Assembly: GCF_000711695.1 (NCBI RefSeq)
Contig: NW_013547020.1
Span: 62,001-126,000 of the forward strand
Reading direction: 5' to 3'
DNA: 64,000 nucleotides
DNA from: Tilletiaria anomala UBC 951
Taxonomy: Eukaryota; Basidiomycota; Exobasidiomycetes; Georgefischeriales; Tilletiariaceae
Shown here: in pieces, positions 1-11,400 of the stretch
How the letters are laid out: every line of letters begins with the position of its first letter
Position numbering within the stretch: the first letter of the stretch is position 1
The notes under the pieces: model-generated
Told to the model about the DNA's origin: nothing
The model's input: the letters and a program-made list of their open reading frames with translations, nothing else
Database searches by the model: none
Program-made: the position numbers and the translations under genes

Positions 1-198
1 CGCCTCGCCTGCTTCCGCGATGATGCCGTCTTCGTCATCTTCCTGTATCAGCGTTGGAAGTTTGGCGTCGACCCAACGCGTGTTAATGAGTTTGGGCAGG
101 TGCTGGACCCCAAGGCAAAGGCGACGGCAACGAATGAGAAGGCAGGAGAGGGAGAAACAGCTGCAGTTACCCTGGCTGAGTCGAAAAAGACAAAGTAG
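1..198 (+). CDS. CLPTM1-family membrane protein, C-terminal end (5' part outside window)
   Basis: The first 65 codons of the window are open in frame 1 and end at a TAG at 196-198. The start reads as the strongly conserved C-terminal signature of the CLPTM1/CLPTM1L family (cleft lip and palate transmembrane protein): a 'LACFRDD' block, then 'FLYQRW', then 'DPTRVNEFG'. In this family that stretch follows the last membrane segments and lies at the cytosolic C-terminus. The remaining residues form a Lys/Ala/Glu-rich tail, ending in Lys-Lys-Thr-Lys. Family members are multi-pass endomembrane proteins implicated in ER lipid scrambling and receptor assembly. Only the tail is visible, so family membership is well supported but nothing can be said about the rest of the gene. 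Confidence 0.85.
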   Translation, partial: RLACFRDDAVFVIFLYQRWKFGVDPTRVNEFGQVLDPKAKATATNEKAGEGETAAVTLAESKKTK

Positions 199-579
199 AA
201 TTGTATGTATGCATAGATGCCATCAAAGCAGCCTTTCACTCTTCCCTGCACCCCTACCCCCACCCCACCCCCTTCCCTTCGGGGTCCGTCACAGCGTTGG
301 GGTCATTCAGTGTTTCCCATGCTTGTCAAACGTATCCGTTGCAGCTTTGGGCGATATTCGAGAAAATCCCCGAGAAGGAGGATTTTGGTAACCAAAAGTC
401 CCCGAGATGTCCATGTAAAGATTACAAGCGCCATCTTTCGTCTGCTTGGTCTGCACAGCAAGCCATAATAAAAGGCAAGCTTCGATGCAGACTTCTGACA
501 GTCGCTGACCGCCCACCTTCTGCGAAGCATTTCTAGGCAGCCCTGAGCAACCAGCTTCTGCTACTGAATCACTTCGATC
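199..579. other. Intergenic: 3' flank of CLPTM1-like gene and TEL2 promoter
   Basis: No coding exon is supported here. The stretch carries a C-rich, purine-poor tract at about 245-285 and then the presumed TEL2 leader. No clear TATA box or other regulatory motif was recognised. Confidence 0.5.
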
Positions 580-3500
580 ATGGACGAGCGCAGTGTTCTG
601 CGCAACATCTTGGAAGAGCTTCGGTCGTCCTCGATCAAATCTGTTGCGCAACTTCTGCGGCATCTCTTGGATCCTCTGCGCCTGATACTCACTTCACCAG
701 ATGATGAAAATCAGTATCATATCTGTCTGGAAGAGCTGGCCTTGCTCTCCGAGTCAAGCGGCGGACACGGGCTCGAGCCAGCTGTTATCCTTTCTTCCTC
801 CTCTTCGATTCAGCGCTATACGTCATGGCACGAGTCGGTGGACCTGGCGGCGTTACGCAAACGAATGCTGGCCTCGAGCTTTGTCGAAGACGTGCAGTTC
901 GCGCTTCTGACACAAATAGGCATCACTTGGGGCGATCATATGGATCGGTCACTCTGGAACTCTCTTCTAGAAAACTGGTTCTTTCCGAATCTGCAGGATG
1001 CAGCACGGGCCAAGGCTCGCCAGGCGAGCGATACACGGCCGTTCGTCGTGGAAGTCGATGCCAAAGGCAAAGGCAAGGCGGGCGAATCTCAGGCAACGGA
1101 CGAGGTTCTCTATGCTTCTTCTATGATCACTGCTGCGGGATTGAGGACCGTTACCAAACTGCTCTCAGAAGCTAGGGCCATGTCGGCAAGGGACGGAAAT
1201 GCGTCTGAAGGGAGTCTTCCGTCAGCAGCGCTCGCTCCCATTACGAAGGACTGTCTTTTGCACGTGCTTCAGCGCTTACAGCCATGTACACCACTAGATA
1301 TGCTCTACAAGGGTATTCGCCATGAATCGAGTCGTACACGAGGCTTATTACAATGGAAAGACGCCGTCGCACAGATGACAGCTTTGCCTGCTCGCATTGC
1401 CAACCTGACGCAAGGCAAACCTCCTGATGGACTTCAAGACAAGTGAGTTCAGTTTTCTGTCGCTCTCGTGCGGCTATTTGTCTTCCTAACCGGCCTTGAT
1501 CAACAGAATTTTCTTTTCGCATTTTGCTGCTACACTCTGTGAACTCGTTCTGAGCATGTCAAAGAACCCAAGGGCATCAGACGACCCATCGGCCGTCGCC
1601 TTCTGCTTGATACGTCTTTTGCGACACGGCTTCGTCAATATCACTCCGCAAGGTAAAAGTGCAACGGCGAGGCGAGAAACATTCTGGGGATCCGTCATTC
1701 CCAGTGTATTGTGTCACAGTGCTCTGGCGCAGCCAATCGTCAACAGCCCAGACTCGCGGATGCTTCAAAGCTTTGATACGAACTGGCCGCGATCATATCG
1801 GGAAACTTGGCTTGCATGCATCGACGAGCTTTCCGGAACCGACCGCGTTGCCTTACGCACATCGATGATTGCCTTTCTCGAGGTACTCTGGAGCCGATGC
1901 ACAGATCATGGTTCGGACGAAATTACCACCACTACCGAACGACATCGGCCTGGCACGGAGGGAACCATATTTCTCGCCAAAGAGATGCTTCAGAGAGCTA
2001 TCTTCGGGGCCGCGCTTTTGAGTCTCTTCTGTGGCAGACTGTCTCAATATGCTAATTTTCAAGGATTGCCTACGTCAGCAAACACAGCAGAGGGTGGCTC
2101 TGACGGCGAAGATGCAGAGAATGACAACGACATGATCTCCCACTTTCGGGGCTGCATCAGCGATCTTATCTTGCCGCGATCTTCTGCACGCGCATCCCTT
2201 TCAGCCCCTCGTTATGGACCATCCATTGCCAGGTCCTTTGCAATCTGGATCCAAGCCTCCACCATGTCAATGTCACCCGAAAAGCGCCTTGAAGATCTAT
2301 CAACTCTTCTGCACGCCATGCTAGCGCTCTGGGGTGATGCGTCGCTTGTCAGGATTATGAGTCAGAAAGAGGACTCCTATCTTACCGTGATCATTCTTGC
2401 CTTGAGCGCGCAGTTGGTACAGCTGTTCGAGTGCTGCAAAGGGAATACAAACGCCGAAAGTCTGGTCAGCGCAGCGTTGCAGAAGCTCACCATGACACCT
2501 GATTTCTCAAATGGTGTTGCGGCACACCTCGACCACGGGGACCCGCTCACGCGGCGTATGGGAATGCTGGTGGCCGAGGTGATCACGGAAAATGCGGCCA
2601 TTGCGAATATTGGCTCAGCTGGCAAGTCTGTCAAACCTGCCCAGCTCCACTTTGGCAGCGCCATATGGGATGGAAAAGGCGAAGGCCGGGAGGAAGCTCG
2701 AGTGCTGCGTGCTATGGCCCACAGTTGGCCCAACGATACAATGGTCTGTAGTCTGCTTCGGGCGGGCGACCCGCAAGCCGCGCTTGGGATCAAGACAAGT
2801 GCTCCAGTAATCTCTTCTGCTGCAGACATGTCGGTGTCGGATGTTAAACTGTCAAGGTCGCGCTTGCCTACAGTCCGTCAGAACTCAGGGATCTCCAAAG
2901 AGCAACGTACGAAGACTCCACTCATGCAGAAACCCAAAAAGGCGTCGCTGATCACACTATTGGATGAGGTGTCTATCGCGGATGAGCATCTTCGGACTTT
3001 CAAATCGGTCGACGATACCGTGGAAGATCAATCTTCTTCCGGATCCGATTCGTCAGATGAAGATCCCCCTGAATCAACGAAAGCAGATTTCGGCCTTGAG
3101 GACGATGGCACACTCGGATCAGCTGAAACAGCTCTCAAGCTACCTAGCGAGAGTCGACAGAAAGTTCCGATCTACATTATGGAGCTTGCGCCCCTCTTTC
3201 GCAAAAATGAGAGACAAGCCAACCGAATTGCCCTTCACAAGGCCGAGGCATTGATTCGAAAGAAGGCGGGTTGGGGCGGAGAAGTGGATGAAAATGCCGC
3301 GGACCTCTCATTTGCTATCTGCGGCCTTCAAAACAATTTTGGCGTCAAAGACTTTGACAACCTCAAAACTCGTTGCTTGACGGCTTTGATCTGTGCGAGT
3401 CCGCGCATCGCTAATGGTGTTGTCATCGAGCAATTTTTCCACCCCCAATACTCGATCTCTCAGCGCTATGTCATGCTCAATGCAATCGCCTTCGCTGCAT

Positions 3501-4342
3501 TGGAGTTGGCTGGCGAAACAGAACCAACATCAGGGTGCACAAATGAAGGAGCAGATAGGCTCAGCCAATTGGTATCAGACCTGTCGCTTCAGGCAAGCGC
3601 CAAAGCTAAATCTGATGGAGAAGCCCATGTGCCAGCCATTCAGAGAGAGAAGGCGCTCAAGGTCAGTGTATCAATAAGAGCTCCATCGCGCCCCTTGACT
3701 GCCAGCATCGGCGGCACCGCCCAAGCCGGTCCGCGCTTTCCTGGGGCACTGGTCCGGCCAGCCTTACTGTACATTGAGATCGCAGCGAGCTTCTTCATTC
3801 ACCCCATCGTGACCCGCACTTGGGCGCACATGGAAGAGGCGAGCGTACGCAACAGCCGGGCGGTCGGAGGCTATCTTGGGGCGGGGGCTGGGGCATTATT
3901 CGCGCCTGTGCTTGTGGCACGCCTGCTTGACACCTTGTCAATCCTTGCTCATGCTGGCCGCAATGCCCGCGAGTACGGCGAGATCATCGCCCCTGAGCTC
4001 TTGGAGCTCGTCATCGGTGTTGCCCGGATTGTCTATCCGCTAGCTGCCGCGCATCAGATACACGCTAGCAACCTCAGTGACAACGAGGACGCTTCAAATC
4101 GGCTGCAGAGCGCATCTGCGTCCCTCGTACTCACAGTGCTGAACGATCTTTGGGAAGCAGACGAAGGGCAGAGCTTGCTCCGCAGACACAACAGCACTTT
4201 GAATGACGTGCACGAACTAATGGAGGCGACCTTTCAACGCGAAGATGCTAGAAGCGGCAAGGCTGCTCGCCCCGCTGCGGCTGTCATCTTGCGGATCGCG
4301 GAGATCCGCTCTACATGGAAGTCGGCAAACGTGCTTTTGTAG
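580..4342 (+). CDS. TEL2: Telomere length regulation protein Tel2 (TELO2 homologue)
   Basis: Two exons, 580-1442 and 1507-4342 (64-base intron, GTGAGT...CAACAG, phase 2), give 1232 residues. Tel2/TELO2 is the core of the TTT co-chaperone complex (Tel2-Tti1-Tti2), which with Hsp90 matures and stabilises PIK kinases such as Tel1/ATM, ATR, TOR and DNA-PKcs. The protein is alpha-helical and HEAT-like throughout. The diagnostic conserved block lies at about residues 841-955: an acidic Ser-rich linker, then 'ALIRKK', and a helix containing 'FFHPQYSISQR', matching the telomere-regulation domain. A second family landmark is 'RRMGMLVAEV' near residue 636. The acidic serine cluster at about 800-820 resembles the CK2-phosphorylated linker of TELO2. 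The ATG at 580 is the first in frame. The stop lies only 53 bases from the stop of the convergent ISWI gene. Confidence 0.85.
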
Positions 4343-4395
4343 AAAGATGAGACAAAGTACAAGTGATCTACGAGGCTCGAATCTAGTTGCATGGA

Positions 4396-7300
4396 TCAAG
4401 TCTTGCGTTTCTTTGAGGCGGGGCCGCCAGCTGGTGTCGACCCGCGACTGGAGACAATGGCATCTGAAGCGATGCGCTTCTTGGGCTTACCATGGCTGCT
4501 CTTGACGGTCTCATCGGCAAAACCAGGCTCATCCTTCAGCAAGAGGCCAAGGAGCGTGGTACAGCGCCTGCTGAGCTCTTGGCTCGTGCGTGACTTGATG
4601 AACCAATCGAAGCGGAACATGGGGTCGATAGATATGTCCTTCTTGATCTTCTCGTACGCATCTTCATCCGAGAGGCCGTAGTTCGCCAGCCGGACGAGTA
4701 AAAAGCGGTCCTCTTCCTCCGAGTAGGACTTGCCCTTGGTCTGGTTGTACGTCAGCTTGATCTGCTGAAGCGGTGACCGATAAGAAGCGATCTTCTTCCG
4801 CAACAGCGACTCCGTCAAGCTCTGCTTGGCCAGCTTCGCTTCTCCCTCCTCGATTCGTGAGACAACTCGCTCGGAGTCCGTAAGCTCGCCCACTCTCTGC
4901 CAGAATACCTCTGAGTAGGCCTTGATGTCCTTCTCCGTCTTGCTCTCGTCCGGAAAGAACTCCTGGGCGATTGCGCCAAATGCCTTCCGGCCATGCTTTT
5001 CGCAACCCTTGACAAAGTTTTGGTAGTCCCTTCGGGTCCAGTCCGTGAATCCTTGCTGTGCGAGCTCTTCCTTCTCGGCCAACTCTTCCTCTGTGAGGTC
5101 TTGGGCTGCGAGAAATCATGCAGTGTTAGCAGACGTCGCAGCACGTCACGCTAACAGTGTCTTCCTTACTTACCATTATCGATTGTCTCTTGCTCCTGTC
5201 GTCGTTCCTCATCCAGATCATCCTGGGTTTCGCCATCTTTCGCCTCCCTCAAGGGGACCTTATACCCAATGCTTTTCTGATAAGCAGCCGTCTCTCGCTC
5301 CTGCAAATCGATAAGCAGCTGCGGGAAGAACTGCCAATCCGGCGTTGCGATTTGTTTTGGTGCTCTCGGAGCCTTTGGGGCAGTCGACTTTGGTCCAACG
5401 CGCATGGCATCGCGGTAGTAGCTGTCGACAGAGTAGTTGACCTTGCGTTCGCGCTTACTCGGCTCGATCCAAAGTTGGCCTAGCGGTCGCTTTCCTCCTT
5501 GGAAGTTCGTGCCCTCCCACTCGTAAGCTGTGTCACTCTTGAAATTGGCCAGCTCGTCCAGACCCAGACTCTGATAGCGCGCTTGCAGGTCAGCTGTGCG
5601 CTGCTCTCCCTGAGCGATGATCTTGTCAATGTCGTCATCGACCACCATACTCTCCTTGCCAGCGATAATCTTCTCTGCACCGTGCTGGATCATATCGACG
5701 AGGTCTTCCTTGTTCTGTTGAGCTTTCTGTGCCTGCTGCGCTCGACCCTGTTGGATGACTAGCTGATCCAGCCGGAGCTTTTGAGCGGCTCGCTCGAGGA
5801 TGCGCTCTTCAACAGCGTGCTCCGTCACGAAGCGGAAGACGTAAACCTGCTTTTTTTGGCCGATTCTGTGAGCACGGTCCATTGCTTGCAGATCCGCCTG
5901 CGGGTTCCAGTCGCTGTCGAAAAGAACGACAATGTCGGCACTCGTCAAGTTGATACCGAGACCTCCAGCACGGGTCGTCAGCAAGAAGACAAATTTGGAG
6001 CTGTCGGGCTTGTTGTACTCGTCAATGGCAGCAATACGGTCCTCATGCGCCGTGCTACCGTCAATGCGACAGTATTCGTATTCTCGGAAGAAGCAATAAT
6101 CTTCAAGAATGTCAAGCACACGACTCATCTGACTGAAGATGAGAACGCGTGAGCCCTTGGTCTTCATGCTCTTCAACAGCTTATCGAGGATGATCATTTT
6201 GCCTGAATTGTCGATCAGGTGTTGGTCTGTCGTGAAAGGAGGGCCTGGCTCGGCTCCGTCGAAGAGATAAGGGTGGTTGCAGCACTTGCGCAACTGCATG
6301 ACGATGTTCAACAGGCGCGTTTTCCCCTCCTTCTTGCCCCCTGCACCGTTTACGGCATCAATGTCCTTCTCGAGCAAGGCTTTGTACCACTTGCGCTGCA
6401 TATCAGTCAGCCCAACAAAGACGTTAATCTCTTTCTTCGGCAAGAGACTCTTCTCCACATCAGCTTTGACGCGACGCAGGAGGAAAGGCTTGAGCACTTT
6501 GTGCAATTGTTGGACGACAGCGTCCTGATTTCCATCGCCTTTTCCGTTGAACCACGACTCAAAGTCTTCCGAATTCGAGAACACATCGGGCTACAGAATG
6601 TTAAGCGATGGTTAGAGTCCACCCAACAGTGACGTTGCGGAAGAAGCTTACCAGAAGGAAGTTGAGCAAACTCCATAGCTCCATGAGGTTGTTCTGCAAT
6701 GGTGTTCCTGTGATGAGAAGACGGCTTCTAGAAGTGAATGCCCGCACAATCTGCGACAACATCGAGTCGACGTTCTTGATGCGGTGAGCCTCGTCGATCA
6801 CGATGTATTCCCACGACAGCTTCTTAAGTGAAGATTTCTCGCGAAGGCACATCTCGTAGGTGGTGATCAGGACGTCAAAATCTTGCGGCAAAAGATGCTT
6901 TTCGATTACCTCGGCCTGTAAGACGAAGAACTTTGGTGGTTCATAAAATGGCTCAATATGTGCATTTGTCGCCAGTACTCACTCTCTCCTCTTTACTGCC
7001 CTTCAGTGTAATGACATTGAAGCCCGGAACCCAGTGTGTGAATTCCCGGCGCCAATTGTCCAGTGTTGACTTTGGTACGACCACCAAGTGGAAGCGAGGT
7101 GTGTCCCGGAAGAACTTCAAGTAGCCAAGGAATGAGATAGTTTGCAGCGTTTTCCCAAGACCCATCTCATCTGCCAGAATGCCGTTGATACCGTGATGGT
7201 ACAGAGAGCTGAAGGAAATTCAGAGAACATGCATCAGCTCTTTCGCATCTGTAGTCAATGGCGCTTCGCAGCGCTCACATCATCCAGTTGAGTCCTGCGA

Positions 7301-8000
7301 CCTGGTAAGGGCGCATCGTGCCCCCTTTGACGTAGTGTGGACTCTCCTCGAAGATGAATGAATCCTCCTCATCGTCATCCTCCTTGAGTAGCTCCTCATC
7401 CTCTTCTTTCTCGGTCTTCCGCCGTCTGTTCCCGCCGCCGGATGGAGCACCACCCTTGCGTTTCTTGCCTTTGTTCTGCTGCTCGGATTCTTCCAGCAGC
7501 TTGGCAAAAGCCGGGTCGCGCTCCTTCTTAATGTCGATAAAGTGTTGGAAAAGCTCTGTCTGGCCAAGCAAGTAGCTGAAACGCTTCATGGAATCGGCCA
7601 GCTTAGACTGCTGCATTTCTTCGCGCTTGTTGCTCAAGCCGGCGTTCTGAGCAGCGCGCCTAGCCAGTGCTGATTTTCTAGCTTCGCCACGCTGAGATTT
7701 GTTGCGCTCCTTCTCCAATTGTCGCATCGATTTGGAAGGAGAGTCGTCAGCCTTGGAGGATTCGTCGCCATCTTGCTCTTCATTTTCCGTGTCATCCTCG
7801 TCCGCTCGCTCTGGCGTGGCTGCTTTGGAGGCATTGCGCGACGCGGAGGCGCTGGCTGTCGGGGCCCGACTCAGATCGCCACTCTGAGGTATGTAATCGG
7901 AGTACTTATCCTCGTCGGCCACCTGCCCTCCATTTGCGTCCTGCACTGCTTCCTGACTCGCAGGGACGACCTCTACAGTGGGTGGTCGAGGGTCTGTCAT
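4396..8000 (-). CDS. ISWI-family chromatin-remodelling ATPase (SNF2H/Isw1/Isw2 type)
   Basis: Five exons on the minus strand (8000-7279, 7208-6983, 6915-6652, 6590-5174, 5105-4396) encode 1112 residues; all introns are GT..AG and in phase. ISWI enzymes slide nucleosomes to even spacing. Order of parts: acidic N-terminus with an AutoN-like region; SNF2 ATPase with Walker A 'DEMGLGKT' at about residue 256, 'DEAH' at about 356 and 'TGTPLQNN'; a helicase C-terminal lobe with 'FDSDWNPQ' and 'DRAHRIGQ'; then the HAND region, a SANT domain (about 890-935) and a SLIDE domain (about 1000-1065). HAND-SANT-SLIDE separates ISWI from other SNF2 families. Length matches Isw1/Isw2 (about 1050-1130). Whether it is orthologous to Isw1, Isw2 or both cannot be decided here. 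It is divergent to TEL1 and convergent to TEL2. Confidence 0.95.
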
Positions 8001-8438
8001 CTTGTCGTGAAGGTGTTGAACGTGCACACTCTGACGCGTGGGGGAGTGAAGGGGAATATGGACGCGAATGATCCCTTGTCACCCTTCGTGGCGTTTCCAG
8101 TGTCCTAAGGCTCGTTAAGTCAACATGTGCGACCCTTCCTTCTCGTCGTGCCTAATTTGGTTCCCGTTGAGGGGGGATGGTGATGATGGAGAGAGGGTGA
8201 TGGAGAAGAGAAAGTCCAGTGCCTTGAAAGGGTTCCCCTCATGTGTTCCTGTCGCGTGCTGGAGGAAAACGCGACGCGGGGACAGTGCTCTCTATGTTGG
8301 CGTCATTTCACAAAAAAACCTACATCGCGCAACGGAGGCACAAAGAGTTACTATGATATATAACCAAGGACTCGCAGAGCGAGCAGGCGTTTGATCGTGG
8401 AAGTGAGGCGTTATGCGCTGGCGCAGAAACTCGCTGGG
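8001..8438. promoter_or_regulatory. Divergent promoter between ISWI gene and TEL1, with MluI-box (MCB) match
   Basis: The 438 bases between the two start codons must carry both promoters. An exact ACGCGT hexamer (MCB, the site bound by MBF/DSC1 at G1/S in fungi) lies at 8034-8039, and a GC-rich 'ACGCGACGCG' stretch lies at about 8266-8277. The biological reading is inference: one hexamer can occur by chance. Confidence 0.4.
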
Positions 8439-11400
8439 ATGGATCACACTATAGAGAACGCTGTCGTGCTCATCGCGAGCGACAAGGCCAAGGAGCGACA
8501 GGAAGGGCTGCTGCGCTATCGGGAGGCCTTCAGCGACCCTGGGGTCCTTTCCTCCTTGCCAGATGTTTTGGATGCAAAAGACATACGCACCGGGAAACCA
8601 TGCTGGACCAGCGTGTTCCAGTCCCTTTTCGACGCCCTCTTCATCGAGAGGAGTATTTGTATAAAGAAGGCAAAGGGCGGTGGTGGGACTGGCGAATTAC
8701 AGGCTGCGGCGCTTAAACGCTTTCAAGATGTCGCAATTCTCGTATCATGGATGGTCGATCAGGCACGTTTGCGCATCGGCAGAAAGACGACGCGAGCCGT
8801 TTTCGCTCATCTCACTCAGACGCTCGGTGCGGAGAATGCTCAGCTTCTGGATGCCCTGATACCGCCGTATCTGCGTGCGCTCAAATCACTCTTGACTTGG
8901 AAACCCCATGCGGATCATCTCGAGGAGAAGAGCTGGCTGGACGGCGTATCAATCTGCTGGAACTTGCTTCTGGGGGACAAGGTGTCAGACCGGATCACGG
9001 GCTCTGATGAGGTCGACTTGGAAAGATACGCGAATGTCTTGGCAGTCGCTGCTGCCGACAGGAAGTCGGGGTCGGCGACCCTCACAAACGCTCATGCAGC
9101 AGACGCTTTTCTCTGCCTTCAGGCAATGTTTGAGAGCTGCGTAGCCCCCTTAGTCGGCTTGGCTGGCGAGCGCTTCGGAATTCACATGCTCGAGAAGTAC
9201 GTGCGGTACTTCGTGTTACGTCCATCCGAGTCGACCGTTACCCTGCCCGTCATCTCTAGTCTCAACGTCCTTTTAAGAGCACTACAACTCAACGAACGCA
9301 TACTCACCACGACGTTTGCAACCATAATTTGGCCCCCTCTGCTTCGTCTCTTCACGACCAAGTCTCTGACGCTTAAGGAACACGTACTCATAACGCTCGA
9401 TCTCCTGTTACCGCTACTTGCCGTTCCCCCGCCGTCTGTCTGTGGATCGGCTAGCGAAGAGACAGCGAAAAAGAAGAGGCGCGCCGAACTACGTGCAAAA
9501 CTGCAAGATCTTCAGCATCTACTCGTCAAAGAGCCGCTCAGCCGCACGGGTCTCCGGCCGTTGCCCCTGGGGATACTTTCCTTAAGGCACATACCCATCG
9601 ATGAAGGTGCCTTTACAGAGCCATGCCAGACTATGACCTTCCAGGCCTCTTTCGGCTTTGCAGCCCCAAATACGCATGACTGGTGCGGCCTAGAGCTGGC
9701 GGCAGATGTCATCTCTTTTCTAATGAAAAGCGACAGAGAAGTATTGCACACTCTTGAGGACGAGCAGCATAATCGCGGTCCCCCCGTCAAAGACGCGTCA
9801 TTGATGCCAGAGAAGAGGGAAAGGTCTGACAAAGCCAAGTGAGTGTGCAGGCTGAGGTGTGATGGTGCAATTTCCAGTCCCCGAAGTTTTTGGAGACTGA
9901 GTGCAGCATTTCCAGCTCCAGGATGGAAGTGTCTGCTACACCAAACCCGGCCGTACAAGTGGAGGTTGGCCTTGCGGCGAAGACGAGATGTAAAGTCAAA
10001 ACGCCAGCTTCAAGCACGGATGCGCATGATCGACCCGCAAAACGGGTGCGTACTAGCGAGAGGATGCTTGCTCCCGGGTTATTGCCGGGTACGCAACAGG
10101 AACCCTGGTTGGAATACTTCTCCGAAGTGCGCGCCTCGGACCCTTCTTCCAAAATGCGTCGGCTATGGGGTTTGCAAGTGCTGGCCATGTGGATGGAAAA
10201 GCATCCAGAGGATGCAACAAAGGCGCTCAACGACGATCTTGCAGGCGAGATCGCAGAAGCTTCCAATGATTCAGACGAGGAGATTGCCTCGTGGGCCACT
10301 CTCACCTTGGCATGCGCAACCGCATTACAGACAAACAGCAACGAGAGTTCGCGATGGAAGATTTGGCCCCGGATTTGGTCGCTTATAACCAGACGCGTTG
10401 CTCTGCCACATCTCAGTCGCGCCTCAGCCACGCTTGCGAATGCTATGCTGCGATGTTCCTTGGTCGATACGGCCACGCTACCAAAGGATGTCTCGACCAT
10501 CATTTTTGAGCTCTCCAGCCAAGCAATCACTCGCCCATCCGAAGCCTTGTGCGATCTCCTTTCGCGAAGCTTGGAGATTATAGACGCGAATCGCGCTTCG
10601 ATCGACCCAGCTGTGGTTAAAGGTGCTCTCGCACTGGTGCAGAGTCTATGGATTCCGAGCTTCGCAAGCTCTCCAGCCACAAGCACGGCATTCGACGCCA
10701 GCGTTCACTGCCCTGCTGCTACTATGCTGCACCTACTAGCTCAGCTTGGCGGGTTACAGCATTGCCCGAACCTTACAGTAGGAAAACCATTCCTTGAAGG
10801 TTCCGCCTGCATTCGAAACCTGGCAGCGAATATCGAGCATCGCGCGATGCTTCGATATGTCATCTTTGCTGAGCTCGATGAGGCCAAGGTCCCAACTTCC
10901 ACCAGCAAGCATCAGCCCATACCTCGAGAGACCCTTTTCATCCCGCTGGATCCGAACACCCCAGCTTCCAGGCTGTCCAGCAGCCTGGCATCCAGCATCA
11001 AAGTGGTACTGGAAAATTTTAATGTGCGAGCTATGGACATGGTTGGGCCCTCCGTACTTTCCCAATACCATTCCTATCAACTTCGTCAATTCGTCGAATT
11101 CGCGGCATTGGTGCTCCTCTTCCGCGGTCTCATGCACGTCAACGGATTCAGTACGCCATCCGAGCTCTTCATGAAGCCACTGCAAACGCTTCAGACTGTG
11201 GCAAACGAATGTGCTCTTCGAACTCGCACCGTCGAGGAAAAGCATTTCATCCTTTCGCCTTTGGTCTGTCTAGGTCTTCCCGCTCCTATCAGCGCTGCCA
11301 GAAGCGCGATAGTCCCTCCAGCACGCCGATCCGGTGTCCGACATGAGCATTTCATTCAATTTACTGGGCCGCATCGACAGTTGGCAGACCAAGGTGTGCA

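Noticed and set aside
8391-8438. N-terminal extension of Tel1 from an in-frame TTG
   Set aside because: TTG starts are not expected in fungal nuclear genes; the ATG at 8439 puts the TAN motif at the extreme N-terminus, as in relatives.
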